Part shown: piece by piece, positions 7,276 through 15,523 of the stretch
How positions within the stretch are numbered: the stretch's first letter is position 1
Layout of the letters: every line of letters begins with the position of its first letter
Assembly (NCBI GenBank): GCA_013043165.1
Contig: JABDOQ010000046.1
Coordinates: forward strand, 1 to 64,000
Length of the DNA stretch: 64,000 nt
Source of the DNA: Woeseiaceae bacterium
GTDB lineage: Bacteria > Pseudomonadota > Gammaproteobacteria > Steroidobacterales > Woeseiaceae
Reading direction: 5' to 3'
Made by a program: the position numbers and the translations under genes
Notes under the pieces: generated by a model
What the model saw: the letters and a program-made list of their open reading frames with translations, nothing else
Databases searched by the model: none
What the model was told of the DNA's origin: nothing

Positions 7276-8799
7276 CTACAGCACGTCCTTGACTCTCACA
7301 GCACGCCAGTCGACGTATTTCGATGACCGTGCGGTGATCATTGCAAAATCACTCAGCCATTCTCGAAGATCGTCGCCTTCGAGCCCCGGGCGAATCGACG
7401 CGGAGCATCGCAATGGCAGATTGTCCATGTGATTGGCAACGCGCCTGGCGAGCGAAGCATCCGATACGACCACGGCATAGTAGGTATCGAGATCCGGTTG
7501 CAGCAACCATTCGTAGGTCTCGCTCCAGTTTTGTCTTGCGGTCGTTGTCTTGGCGATGGGAAAACTCAGCAGTTCGCCGCTGCGTACGATATTTGCCTTG
7601 GTTCGATCACGGCATTCGGACCCGGCCAGCCGCACGAGCCCATGATTAGCCTGGTGTTCCAGGAAGAAGACTATCGAGTCCGCGTTTGCCCGAGTTTGCA
7701 GCATCGAGCATGGCCGCACACCGGTCATATACGTTGCTTCGCGAATGGCTACGCCACCGCCCTTGCATTCGCTCAATGAGGCCGGAGAGGACAGTTGCAG
7801 TGAATTGATCAACGAGTCTTTCCCGGCATTCGGTATGGAGATCGATGCCGGCATCACGGTGGCCGCTTGCGTCGTCGCGGGACTCGTTTTCGAATTTGCC
7901 AGGTGCGCCGATTGCGTGGCGGGCAATACGATGTAGGCGCTCGCACTAAGAGCCGTGACGTCATCATCTTCATTTTGCGGCGTCACCGTGAGCCAGTATT
8001 GAAATAACACGCCATCGATTTGATGCGCTTTGCCGCTCAACACCGCATTGGTTCGCGTTTCATCATTGCTCAATATGAGTGCCTGGCGGTTTGCGAGATT
8101 GTTGCTGATCAGTTCGACTGTTCCGTGCAGGCCGCTCGCCGTTGGTTCCTGGAGATCTGCGGCGACCACGTATTCGTCCGATACGCGCTTTTGCATTGTG
8201 CAGGTCAGCTGGTGGGCGAGATGCGCCGCGAGCAGGTCCGTCTGCGCCAGCGTGAACGGTACATCGCGGGCGCCGAGAAACGTCTCGTCGATGCGCGACT
8301 GTCGCATCGCCTGGCGTTGGGTCGTGCTGAGCTGTCCTTTCCAGTGCTTGCCGAAACCGGTCACCCAGTTACGGTCCTCCAGGTCCAGTGCACGTACGTT
8401 TACCGAATAGCTGCCGTCAAGTTTTTGCGTGAGCTCGATTCCGATGTAGTAGTGCACGTCGTCAAGCGTGCAATCCTGCGGCTGCGAATCGAGCGAATTG
8501 CCGCTCCGGCCCTGCTGCCAGCCAATGGCAACGCCGGGTGTTGCCACGGCCGCGGCCAGGATACGATCGCGCAGCGACAGTGCCAGTGCGTTGCTCGCAG
8601 AAGCCGGCGCATTGTCGCGCAGTACCACGAACATTACGGTTTCGTTTTTGAAGCGCGGATGTACGATCAGCTGTTGTCGTACGTAAGGTATAAGGTCGCG
8701 GTCCAGCCAGCGATCGAGGTCTTTTTCACGCGACTGGGCAACGGCTGGAATGGCCTGCGCAACGAGGACCGTTAGCAGAATCAGGATACGTCGGATCAT
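7276..8799 (-). CDS. Exported protein of unknown function in motor-like operon
   Basis: This 507-residue protein has a clear signal peptide (MIRRILILLTVLVAQAIPAVAQ) and no other membrane helix, so it is periplasmic or outer-membrane associated. I do not recognise the family. The N-terminal half has alternating strands and helices with the segments YYIGIELTQKLDGSYSVNVRALDLED and a conserved-looking RNWVTGFGKHWKGQL. The middle (about 300-350) is Ser/Thr/Ala-rich and linker-like. The C-terminal half carries several Cys residues (SECKGGG, RPCSML, SECRDR, LRCSAS) that could form disulphides. It overlaps the ExbD-like gene by four bases (ATGA), which implies coupled translation and a shared complex. 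Confidence 0.6.
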   Translation of the reverse strand: MIRRILILLTVLVAQAIPAVAQSREKDLDRWLDRDLIPYVRQQLIVHPRFKNETVMFVVLRDNAPASASNALALSLRDRILAAAVATPGVAIGWQQGRSGNSLDSQPQDCTLDDVHYYIGIELTQKLDGSYSVNVRALDLEDRNWVTGFGKHWKGQLSTTQRQAMRQSRIDETFLGARDVPFTLAQTDLLAAHLAHQLTCTMQKRVSDEYVVAADLQEPTASGLHGTVELISNNLANRQALILSNDETRTNAVLSGKAHQIDGVLFQYWLTVTPQNEDDDVTALSASAYIVLPATQSAHLANSKTSPATTQAATVMPASISIPNAGKDSLINSLQLSSPASLSECKGGGVAIREATYMTGVRPCSMLQTRANADSIVFFLEHQANHGLVRLAGSECRDRTKANIVRSGELLSFPIAKTTTARQNWSETYEWLLQPDLDTYYAVVVSDASLARRVANHMDNLPLRCSASIRPGLEGDDLREWLSDFAMITARSSKYVDWRAVRVKDVL

Positions 8800-9602
8800 G
8801 AGGCCTCCAATCGGATGTCACCGCTTGCCCCGATAATCAGTGCGCCGCCGCTATGGGCCTGCATGAGATCGTCGAGTTGTGTTTTCAATTTGCCCGGCAA
8901 GGTGACGCCCCAGCTGACGGCGTCGGCTGTTATTCCGGTCCGGGTCAGCGCTTCAATCACGGCCGCAGGTACGGTGGCCGCTTCCATTTCGTGAAAAGTA
9001 TTTGGTACGGATGCGTCCCAGAAACTGATGCGGCTGCTGCTGACGGTCATGCGCTGCGCGCGGTCGCTTTCGATGGCGTACAGACCGACGTGACTTGCCG
9101 CGACAAGCCGTGTCAGTACGGCATCGGATTCAAAGCGAAGTGTGAATCCTTTTGCCTCGCTCTCAGCCGCTGGCACCGCTGGCGGCGTTGCTTCCGGTAT
9201 AGCCGGCGCTGTCGCCCGGACTTGGGGCGCGGCTTTGATCGGGGCGGCCTGTTGTTGGGTCGGCGGGAACTTCGGAATCCACTTTGGTCGCGTCAGCGTT
9301 ACGGCTTTTTCGACCGGTTTTTCGACCGGTTTTTCGATCGCTTTGGGAAGCGCCGCTTTTGGCGGGCCGGCCGGCTCGGCTTTTGCGGCTATTGGAGCCG
9401 GTTCCACCGCTGCGAGTTTTGGCTCGGGCTCGACGGGCGGCGCCGGCGTCATCGGAATGCTCTGCACGAGCGCGAATATTGCAACCAGGCACAGCGAGAG
9501 GATTGCCATGAATCTCATGATATCGGTCTGCAGGTCTGCGGCTCCGCCGCCATCCATGTCGGCGGAACGATTGAGAGGGTAGGCTAGTGGTGAGCGCGTC
9601 AT
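8796..9602 (-). CDS. ExbD/TolR/MotB-like protein with periplasmic domain
   Basis: This 268-residue protein has a short cytoplasmic head and then LQTDIMRFMAILSLCLVAIF. A single Asp (Asp27) at the entrance of the only transmembrane helix is the hallmark of the proton-carrying helix in ExbD, TolR and MotB (compare their D-V/I-M-L motif). A long Pro/Ala/Lys-rich linker (about 50-150, with a repeated EKPVEK unit) follows, then a periplasmic domain of about 115 residues that I do not recognise and that is not an evident OmpA domain. It overlaps both neighbours by four bases: the ExbB-like gene upstream and the 507-residue gene downstream. The pairing with an ExbB-like protein supports a stator or energy-transducing role. 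Confidence 0.65.
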   Translation of the reverse strand: MTRSPLAYPLNRSADMDGGGAADLQTDIMRFMAILSLCLVAIFALVQSIPMTPAPPVEPEPKLAAVEPAPIAAKAEPAGPPKAALPKAIEKPVEKPVEKAVTLTRPKWIPKFPPTQQQAAPIKAAPQVRATAPAIPEATPPAVPAAESEAKGFTLRFESDAVLTRLVAASHVGLYAIESDRAQRMTVSSSRISFWDASVPNTFHEMEAATVPAAVIEALTRTGITADAVSWGVTLPGKLKTQLDDLMQAHSGGALIIGASGDIRLEAS

Positions 9603-10249
9603 GGCTTCGCCTCGACAACTTCGGATGCATCGTTGCCATTGCGAAGATGTGTCTCAATTCTCTTCAGGCTTTCGCGCATCTCGGAGGTATCGGCACGCGC
9701 AGCCGTGTCGTAGTGCTGCTGCAGCTGTGTACCGAGCGATACAGTTTTGTACACACGCATCACGTATCCGCCAACGCCACCAAAAATAGTGGTGGAGAGC
9801 GCCAACAGGATGCCGCCGTCGATCATACGTTCGAGCATTGCGAAAGCACCTTGCTGCAGCGCCGCATGGCGATCGCCGAGCGCAAATATCAATGCGCTGC
9901 GCATGCCGATTGCAGTCCAGATAACACCCGTGCCAAAAAACAACGTCGTCCAGATATCGGTGAGGTGATCGAGCTGCACAACCTGGTTGATCGGACGCGC
10001 GTTCCCCAGCGCGTCGCGCAGACGCCCAAGAGTGACGAAATAGGCGAGCAACAGTACGGCGAAGACCGGAATAGAGGAGCCGAGATTCGTGTACGCCCAG
10101 TGCAGCCACTCGCCGGGGCTGCTGATCGCCGTGTCACTGAAATGAATCACGCCGCTGCGGCTTAACAGGTACAGCGTCGCCGCACCGCCGATCAGGGTGC
10201 CGAGCGCGCCGGCGGCGAGCCCTTTGAAGAAGACGAGGCTGCGGCTCAT
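9599..10249 (-). CDS. ExbB/TolQ/MotA-like channel protein
   Basis: This 216-residue inner-membrane protein has four predicted helices (about 7-30, 59-77, 98-124 and 142-166) and a cytoplasmic C-terminal helix. The last two helices look like the conserved hairpin of the MotA/TolQ/ExbB family. TTLFFGTGVIWTAIGM resembles the LLGLLGTVxGM helix, and GGILLALSTTIFGGVGGYVMR resembles the ALxTTAxGL helix with its channel Thr residues (Thr153/Thr154). Overall identity to the classical members looks low, so this is a divergent branch. It lies directly before the ExbD-like gene with a four-base overlap, the usual order for such pairs. It is predicted to form the oligomeric ring around the ExbD-like helix. 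Confidence 0.65.
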   Translation of the reverse strand: MSRSLVFFKGLAAGALGTLIGGAATLYLLSRSGVIHFSDTAISSPGEWLHWAYTNLGSSIPVFAVLLLAYFVTLGRLRDALGNARPINQVVQLDHLTDIWTTLFFGTGVIWTAIGMRSALIFALGDRHAALQQGAFAMLERMIDGGILLALSTTIFGGVGGYVMRVYKTVSLGTQLQQHYDTAARADTSEMRESLKRIETHLRNGNDASEVVEAKP

Positions 10250-10264
10250 CGTCGTTTAATCGAT

Positions 10265-10816
10265 CTATCGGCTGGCCGAACAGGCGGTGCAGGTCGCCTC
10301 GAGCACGAGCTCGACTTCCTGGTACAGCTGGTCAGCACGGTAATAGCCTTCGTTGTCGAGACTGACTTTTAGCAGGCCACGCTCCTTTTCAGACAGTTCG
10401 CGCTCCATGTCGAACAGTACTTTCTGCTTATTAGGGCAGGTATGCGAGCAGTTGTTGTAGTCGCCCTTGAGTGACATGAACTTCACGTTGAAGAAGCGAT
10501 TGTAGTAATCCTCCGCCTGTCGGTTACTGAGCAGCCCCTTGTCGGTGGACCAGACCAGGAACTGGCTAAACTCCCGCTTGTTCTCCGGTTTTGGGTCGCC
10601 TTCCGCGATGGTCAGCAGATCGTCATAATAGCGATCGAAGTGCGCGTGACAGCCTTCCAGCAACGATGATTGCGTGGTGCTGATAGCTGAATTGAGATTC
10701 TTCGATTGCGGCGCTGCGCAGGTCGGGGCTGTCGATGCACAAGACGCTATGAAGAGGGCTGTCGCGATCAGTCCCGCGACAATAAGCAGCGGATTTCGAC
10801 TGGCGTTTGATTTCAC
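10265..10816 (-). CDS. Cys-containing lipoprotein of unknown function
   Basis: A signal peptide ends in a lipobox (ALFIASC), so the mature protein of about 160 residues should be lipid-anchored. The residue after the lipid-modified Cys is Ala, which favours outer-membrane sorting. The mature part is helical and hydrophilic, with CHAHFDRYYDDLL, NNCSHTCPNKQK and a C-terminal TCTACSASR; these Cys residues may form disulphides. I do not recognise the family. GTG at 10816 is chosen as start because GAGGAG stands just upstream and it leads directly into the signal peptide. It lies 15 bases before the ExbB-like gene and may be the outer-membrane component of the same machine. Confidence 0.6.
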   Translation of the reverse strand: MKSNASRNPLLIVAGLIATALFIASCASTAPTCAAPQSKNLNSAISTTQSSLLEGCHAHFDRYYDDLLTIAEGDPKPENKREFSQFLVWSTDKGLLSNRQAEDYYNRFFNVKFMSLKGDYNNCSHTCPNKQKVLFDMERELSEKERGLLKVSLDNEGYYRADQLYQEVELVLEATCTACSASR

Positions 10817-10841
10817 GGGAATTCTCCTCACTGTACTTTTT

Positions 10842-11657
10842 TCACTGTTCAAGCGGACTGCGGTAGGCTTGCTCGACGCTGCCTGGCGGTGGGCCGGCAA
10901 CGAGCGCCTGGCCTTCCTCGTCGCCGAACAGGATGGATTTGACACCGCCAACGACTTCAATCATTTCCGGTGTGATGATGCCGAACGACTGGTTGAGCTG
11001 TTCCATAAGCGTTGCACGAGCGATTTCCTGGCGCGTGCGTTGAATCAGCAAACTGGTCTCTTCCATATCGAGGTAGATGTCCGACGCCAGTACCGCAAGC
11101 GACTGGTCACCTTTGGCGCCGGACGTAGCGACCAGTTGATAATATTGATTGAAACGTTCACTGAGACGCATGCCTGAACGGCCGCGCAACGTCGGGGAGG
11201 ACTTGCTTACCGTTTTGTTAGCGTCACTGCCTATCAGCGTTTCCTGCAATGTCCAGGGTGTCATTTTCCGACCGAGCTCGTTGCGCAGACCCTTCTCCAG
11301 GCTTAGCCGGGTGTTGTTCACCGTGTGCTCCATGTCCGGCAGCCGCTCATCCATGATGGTGAGCATTTCGAGATAGCTCGCGCCAATCTGACGTGCGAGG
11401 CGTTGGCACCCGGAGTCATCTTCGGCGCCGTCGCATTTGCTTTCGTGGTACAGCTCCTGCTGCTGATCGAGTTGGCCAATCACTTCCTGCAATCCGGTTT
11501 CCATGTCGCGCGCGACATTGCCGGTTTGACGCAGATCTTCGACAACCGTCGTCGGGAAGAGCCGGATGGTCGGTGTATTGGCTAGCGCTACGCGTGTCGT
11601 CAGCGTGGCGACGCTGACGAGCAGGACTGGGATCAGGATTCGGGCGGTCGTATTCAT
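10842..11657 (-). CDS. Exported helical protein of unknown function, first gene of motor-like operon
   Basis: This 271-residue protein starts with a signal peptide (MNTTARILIPVLLVSVATLTTRVALA). The mature part is almost entirely helical and rich in Gln/Glu/Leu, suggesting coiled-coil or helical-bundle structure, with one close Cys pair (SKCDGAEDDSGCQ) probably bridged. No family is recognised. The ATG at 11657 has GAGGAT upstream and begins the signal peptide; the longer open frame before it is not protein-like. It is the promoter-proximal gene of seven genes on the minus strand and faces the feoAB operon across about 240 bases containing a Fur box. Confidence 0.6.
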   Translation of the reverse strand: MNTTARILIPVLLVSVATLTTRVALANTPTIRLFPTTVVEDLRQTGNVARDMETGLQEVIGQLDQQQELYHESKCDGAEDDSGCQRLARQIGASYLEMLTIMDERLPDMEHTVNNTRLSLEKGLRNELGRKMTPWTLQETLIGSDANKTVSKSSPTLRGRSGMRLSERFNQYYQLVATSGAKGDQSLAVLASDIYLDMEETSLLIQRTRQEIARATLMEQLNQSFGIITPEMIEVVGGVKSILFGDEEGQALVAGPPPGSVEQAYRSPLEQ

Positions 11658-11699
11658 GTCGCGATCCTCGCGGTTGGTGACTGGCTGAGCGGGGTGGCC

Positions 11700-11728
11700 G
11701 CTATCGAGATACGCTAACCGCGAGTCAA
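11700..11728 (-). promoter_or_regulatory. Possible promoter of the motor-like operon
   Basis: On the minus strand TTGACT is followed, after a 17-base spacer, by GATAGC. The -35 is good and the -10 weak (three of six). It lies about 45 bases before the first start codon of the operon. It is the best sigma70-like match in that interval but remains tentative. Confidence 0.3.
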
Positions 11729-11820
11729 TGAATGCAGCCTGAACGCCGGCTTTTTGCGACATTCGTGAACTGGGTCACAGGCTGGATGACGCAACCGGGG
11801 GATATCCGTACAACTCCCTA

Positions 11821-11850
11821 TTGCATATCGTAATGCGAATCATTATCATT
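11821..11850 (+). promoter_or_regulatory. feoAB promoter overlapped by a Fur box
   Basis: The sequence TAATGCGAATCATTATCATT (11831-11850) closely follows the Fur consensus of repeated GATAAT/ATTATC hexamers. It covers a likely -10 (TATCAT, 11844-11849) placed 17 bases after TTGCAT. Iron-loaded Fur would therefore block polymerase. The site is about 50 bases before feoA and about 175 bases before the divergent motor-like operon, so an effect on that operon is possible but not shown. Confidence 0.8.
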
Positions 11851-11898
11851 TCAGCCATAGTCACCAATTGGCTGAAACTTCAGTATTTATAGGAACTT

Positions 11899-12150
11899 AT
11901 GGAAATCAACGGCAACACGCTCGCGACGCTGAAACGCGGCGAGAAGGGCATCATCCGGTTTGTAGACGCGGCTGATCCGCAGGTGCAGCGCCTGATGGTG
12001 CTCGGCCTGGTCGAGGGTGCCGAGGTCGAGCATGCCAGTTCGGCGATCGGTGGCGACCCGATGGAGTTTCGACTGTTTGGTTGCGGTATATCTTTGCGCC
12101 AGGAACACGCAAAGTACTTCAAGGTTTCACCTGTAGCGGCTGGTGACTAA
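11899..12150 (+). CDS. feoA: Ferrous iron transport accessory protein FeoA
   Basis: This small cytoplasmic SH3-like protein of 83 residues works with FeoB. The typical DAADPQVQRLMVLGLVEGAEVEH turn and the closing FRLFGCGISLRQEHAKYFKV strand are visible. It is the first gene after the Fur box, and its 3' end overlaps the feoB start by eight bases, so the two are co-translated. Length is normal for FeoA. A third gene, feoC, is not present downstream. Confidence 0.92.
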   Translation: MEINGNTLATLKRGEKGIIRFVDAADPQVQRLMVLGLVEGAEVEHASSAIGGDPMEFRLFGCGISLRQEHAKYFKVSPVAAGD

Positions 12151-14332
12151 ACGCTCAGAAATCCGCATTCCCGCCAATGAAATCCCCTTTGCCAAGCGCT
12201 CGGACGCCAGCATCGCGGTGGTTGGCAATCCCAATTCGGGAAAAAGCACGCTCTTTAACCGGCTGACGGGTTTAAAACAGCGCATCGGCAACTACCCGGG
12301 CGTTACGGTTGAGCGACACATTGGTCTTCTGAAAGTCGACGACAAGGTCATAGAGCTCGTCGACCTGCCCGGCACGCACTCGCTCAGCGCGCATTCCCTC
12401 GAGGAACATATTGCCGTCGATGTAATTTTCGGGCGAATGCAGGGGATGCAAAAGCCCGACGGCATACTCGTGGTCCTCGATGCAACCAATCTCTACCAGG
12501 GACTGTTCCTGGTGCAGCAGCTGATCGACCTCAAGCTGCCGATGGTAGTCGCGCTGACGATGACCGATGCGGCCGAACGCAGCGGCGTGGGCATCGATAT
12601 CGAACGGCTGCGACAGGCGCTCGGCGGTGTTCCGATCTACCCGATTGTTGCAACGACAGGTGCCGGGCTGCCGCAGCTTCGCCTGGCGATTGCCGACATG
12701 CCGAGTCTCGTTCCGACCGAGAGAATCGTTGTCTGGCCCGAGCTGACCGAAGCGGCCCGCGAACTTTCACATGATGCGCGGGAACCGCTACGTTTTGCGG
12801 AGCTTGAACGCTTGTTGATCGATGGACCGATCGATGCCAACCGTGAATTCCTCGAAAAACTCGGCGGCAATGCGCGAGGCAAACTGGAAGCAGTAAGAGA
12901 TTCGCTGTTCGGCATCGAGCCGCCCATCGCCAAGGATGCCAGGATCCGATATGCCTGGGTCCGTAAAGTACTTGCCGAGGTGCAGCATTCGGCGCCGCCG
13001 TTCTACTCCTGGCGGGTGCAGATCGCGGCTTTCATCAACCGGCCGGTTCCCGGAACGATCGGCCTGTTTCTCGTCATGGCGATCGTGTTCCAGGCGGTTT
13101 TTGCCTGGGCAACGCCGATCATGGATCTTATTGACGCCGGAGCCGCGGTGTTGGGCGCCAGCGTCACGCAAGCTCTCGGTGAAGGTGCCTTTTCGAGCCT
13201 GATCGCCGACGGAATAATCGCGGGCGTTGGCAGTGTCGTGATCTTCCTGCCGCAAATTCTGATTCTGTTTCTCTTCATAATTTTGCTGGAAGACTCGGGT
13301 TACCTCGCGCGCGCTGCCTATCTGATGGACCGCGCAATGCGTTCGGTAGGGCTCTCCGGTCAGTCCATTATTCCAATGATCTCGAGTTTCGCGTGCGCCG
13401 TGCCCGGAATCATGGCGACGCGTGTAATTCCGAACCGCCGTGACCGAATTGCGACCATCATGGCGGCGCCATTCATGACCTGTTCTGCAAGACTTCCCGT
13501 TTATGCTTTGTTGATCGCGGCGTTCGTACCCGCCAGGCAGGTCGGTTTCATGAACCTGCAGGGACTGGTTCTTTTCGGTCTTTACCTGTTTGGAATAGTG
13601 GCCGGTATTCTCACGGCCCTGCTGATCCGCAAGACGGCGCTGCGCGGCCCGAAACCATCATTCGCGCTGATGCTGCCCGAGTTCCGGCGCCCCAATTTGC
13701 AAACCGTGTTTATTCAGCTGCTGGGGCGTGCGAAGGTGTTTCTTTATCGCGCCGGTACCGTCATCTTCACGGTCGCCGTCATCGTCTGGGCGCTGGCTTA
13801 CTTCCCGCGTTCAGAGTCGATCGCACCGGCAGTCGAGCGGCAACAGACCATCGCCGCGTATACGTTGTCAGGTGAGGAACTGGCGGCTGAGTACCAGCGA
13901 ATTGAGAATGTCGCGGCGGCCGCACAGATGGAGCAGAGCTGGCTGGGCAGAGCGGGGCACTTTGTTGAGCCCGCGTTTGCGCCGCTGGGATGGGACTGGC
14001 GTGTATCGTCCGCAGTGATCGCCGGATTCCCGGCCCGCGAGGTTGTGATCGCCGTGCTCGGTACGGTTTACGCAGTGGGTGACGAGGCGAATGAAGGAAC
14101 GTTGTCCGGACGTCTGAAAGCCTCGACATGGCCGGACGGCAGGAAGGTGTTTACGTTGCCGATGGTTATAGGTCTGCTGATCTTCTATGCGTGCTGCCTG
14201 CAGTGCGCAGCCACGCTGGCGGTCATTCGGCGTGAGACGAACTCCTGGCGCTGGCCCGTTTTCGCGTGGCTGTACATGACGTCGATTGGCTACCTGGGCG
14301 CGCTGCTGGCCTTTCAGCTTGGAAGCGCCTAG
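12143..14332 (+). CDS. feoB: Ferrous iron transporter FeoB
   Basis: This 729-residue inner-membrane Fe(II) importer has an N-terminal G domain. G1 is GNPNSGKST (28-36), the switch region is YPGVTVE, and G3 is DLPG (74-77). The G4 position reads TMTD (139-142), where most FeoB proteins have NMxD. A helical GDI-like domain follows, then the membrane domain with the two Gate motifs (SSFACAVPGIMATR and the second near FYACCLQCAATLAVIRRETNSWRW). It starts with GTG inside feoA. The stop overlaps that of the convergent aminotransferase gene by four bases. Function is secure; the G4 change may relax nucleotide specificity. Confidence 0.95.
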   Translation: MTKRSEIRIPANEIPFAKRSDASIAVVGNPNSGKSTLFNRLTGLKQRIGNYPGVTVERHIGLLKVDDKVIELVDLPGTHSLSAHSLEEHIAVDVIFGRMQGMQKPDGILVVLDATNLYQGLFLVQQLIDLKLPMVVALTMTDAAERSGVGIDIERLRQALGGVPIYPIVATTGAGLPQLRLAIADMPSLVPTERIVVWPELTEAARELSHDAREPLRFAELERLLIDGPIDANREFLEKLGGNARGKLEAVRDSLFGIEPPIAKDARIRYAWVRKVLAEVQHSAPPFYSWRVQIAAFINRPVPGTIGLFLVMAIVFQAVFAWATPIMDLIDAGAAVLGASVTQALGEGAFSSLIADGIIAGVGSVVIFLPQILILFLFIILLEDSGYLARAAYLMDRAMRSVGLSGQSIIPMISSFACAVPGIMATRVIPNRRDRIATIMAAPFMTCSARLPVYALLIAAFVPARQVGFMNLQGLVLFGLYLFGIVAGILTALLIRKTALRGPKPSFALMLPEFRRPNLQTVFIQLLGRAKVFLYRAGTVIFTVAVIVWALAYFPRSESIAPAVERQQTIAAYTLSGEELAAEYQRIENVAAAAQMEQSWLGRAGHFVEPAFAPLGWDWRVSSAVIAGFPAREVVIAVLGTVYAVGDEANEGTLSGRLKASTWPDGRKVFTLPMVIGLLIFYACCLQCAATLAVIRRETNSWRWPVFAWLYMTSIGYLGALLAFQLGSA

Positions 14333-15492
14333 AGCTTACACAATCGTCGCGCTGCGTCATCAAGCGTCGCGTCAGCTTTCGCGAAACAGAAACGCAGTCG
14401 TGTCCCTGTAATCGGAGTTTCAGAAAAAACCGATAAGGGAATCGATGCGACGCCGATCTCCCGGGTCCATTTCTTCGCCAGTGAGAGGTCGTTTTCCTGG
14501 CTTATTTCGCCGTAGTCGACGATCTGGAAGAAGGTGCTGCGTGCCGGCCTGAAACGAAAGCGCGAACCCTCCAGCAGGCGGCAAAAGCGATCGCGTTTAT
14601 CTTCGTAGAACGCAGGCAGATTGGCCGCGAAGTCCGGGTCACTGATCAGAAAATCGGCAATACCATGCTGCATGGGCGTGCTGACCGAAAACGTCGTGAA
14701 CTGGTGTACTTTCCGGAATTCGGTCGACAGTGCAGCGGGAGCGATGCAGTACCCGAGCTTCCAGCCGGTAGCGTGATACGTCTTGCCAAATGATGCGACG
14801 ACCAGCGATCGTTCCCGGAGTTCGTCATGGCCCGAGAAGCTCTGATGCTTTTCTCCGTCGAAGACTATGTGTTCGTAGACTTCATCTGAAAGCAGCAAGC
14901 AGTTTGTGTCTCGCACAATGTCCGCGAGCTGGTCGAGGTCATCGGAAGTAAGAATTGCACCCGTCGGATTGTGCGGGAAGTTCATGACGATCAGGCGCGT
15001 CTTGTCGCTAATCGTATCTTTTAGGCATTGCCAGTCCATGCCGAAGTCGTGACCGTTATCGGCGATCAGTAATGGAACGTGCCGCGTGATACCGCCGGCC
15101 AGCGTGACAGCAGGTTCGTACGAGTCATAGGCCGGATCGACGACAATGACTTCGTCACCGCGATGCACCACGGCCTGGATCGCGCTGAACAGTCCCTCGG
15201 TTGCCCCGGTGCATACGGTTATCTCGTTGTCTACGTCGACAGCACGGCCATGCAGGCGCAGCGTCATTTCTGCAATTGCGGCCCGCAAAGCGGGAATGCC
15301 GGCCATTGGAGCGTACTGGTTCGCGCCGTGGTTCAGGTGGTAGCTGATTCGGTCCGTCAGGGCTTTTGGCGGCTCGAAACTCGGGAATCCCTGTGCAAGG
15401 TTGATCGCGCCCACGTCATTCGCGAGTTGACTCATGACCGTGAAGATCGTGGTACCGACGTCGGGGAGTTTGCTGGCTAGGCTGCGATTCAT
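14329..15492 (-). CDS. Class I aminotransferase (methionine/YbdL-type)
   Basis: This 387-residue PLP enzyme of fold type I is cytoplasmic. The PLP lysine is Lys237 in SFGKTYHATGWKLGY, and NPTG (175-178) and the late substrate-Arg region TGTRLRFCFAK are present. The sequence pattern (INLAQGFPSFEPP, NQYAPMAGIPALR, TFFQIVDY) resembles methionine aminotransferase YbdL/MtnE and kynurenine aminotransferase. It may convert methionine or its keto acid 4-methylthio-2-oxobutanoate, or aromatic amino acids. The ATG at 15492 begins the family-type N-terminus. No methionine-salvage genes are near, so the substrate remains open. Confidence 0.88.
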   Translation of the reverse strand: MNRSLASKLPDVGTTIFTVMSQLANDVGAINLAQGFPSFEPPKALTDRISYHLNHGANQYAPMAGIPALRAAIAEMTLRLHGRAVDVDNEITVCTGATEGLFSAIQAVVHRGDEVIVVDPAYDSYEPAVTLAGGITRHVPLLIADNGHDFGMDWQCLKDTISDKTRLIVMNFPHNPTGAILTSDDLDQLADIVRDTNCLLLSDEVYEHIVFDGEKHQSFSGHDELRERSLVVASFGKTYHATGWKLGYCIAPAALSTEFRKVHQFTTFSVSTPMQHGIADFLISDPDFAANLPAFYEDKRDRFCRLLEGSRFRFRPARSTFFQIVDYGEISQENDLSLAKKWTREIGVASIPLSVFSETPITGTRLRFCFAKADATLDDAARRLCKL

Positions 15493-15523
15493 TTGACGGA
15501 GTGTATGCGATAAGCACCATAAT

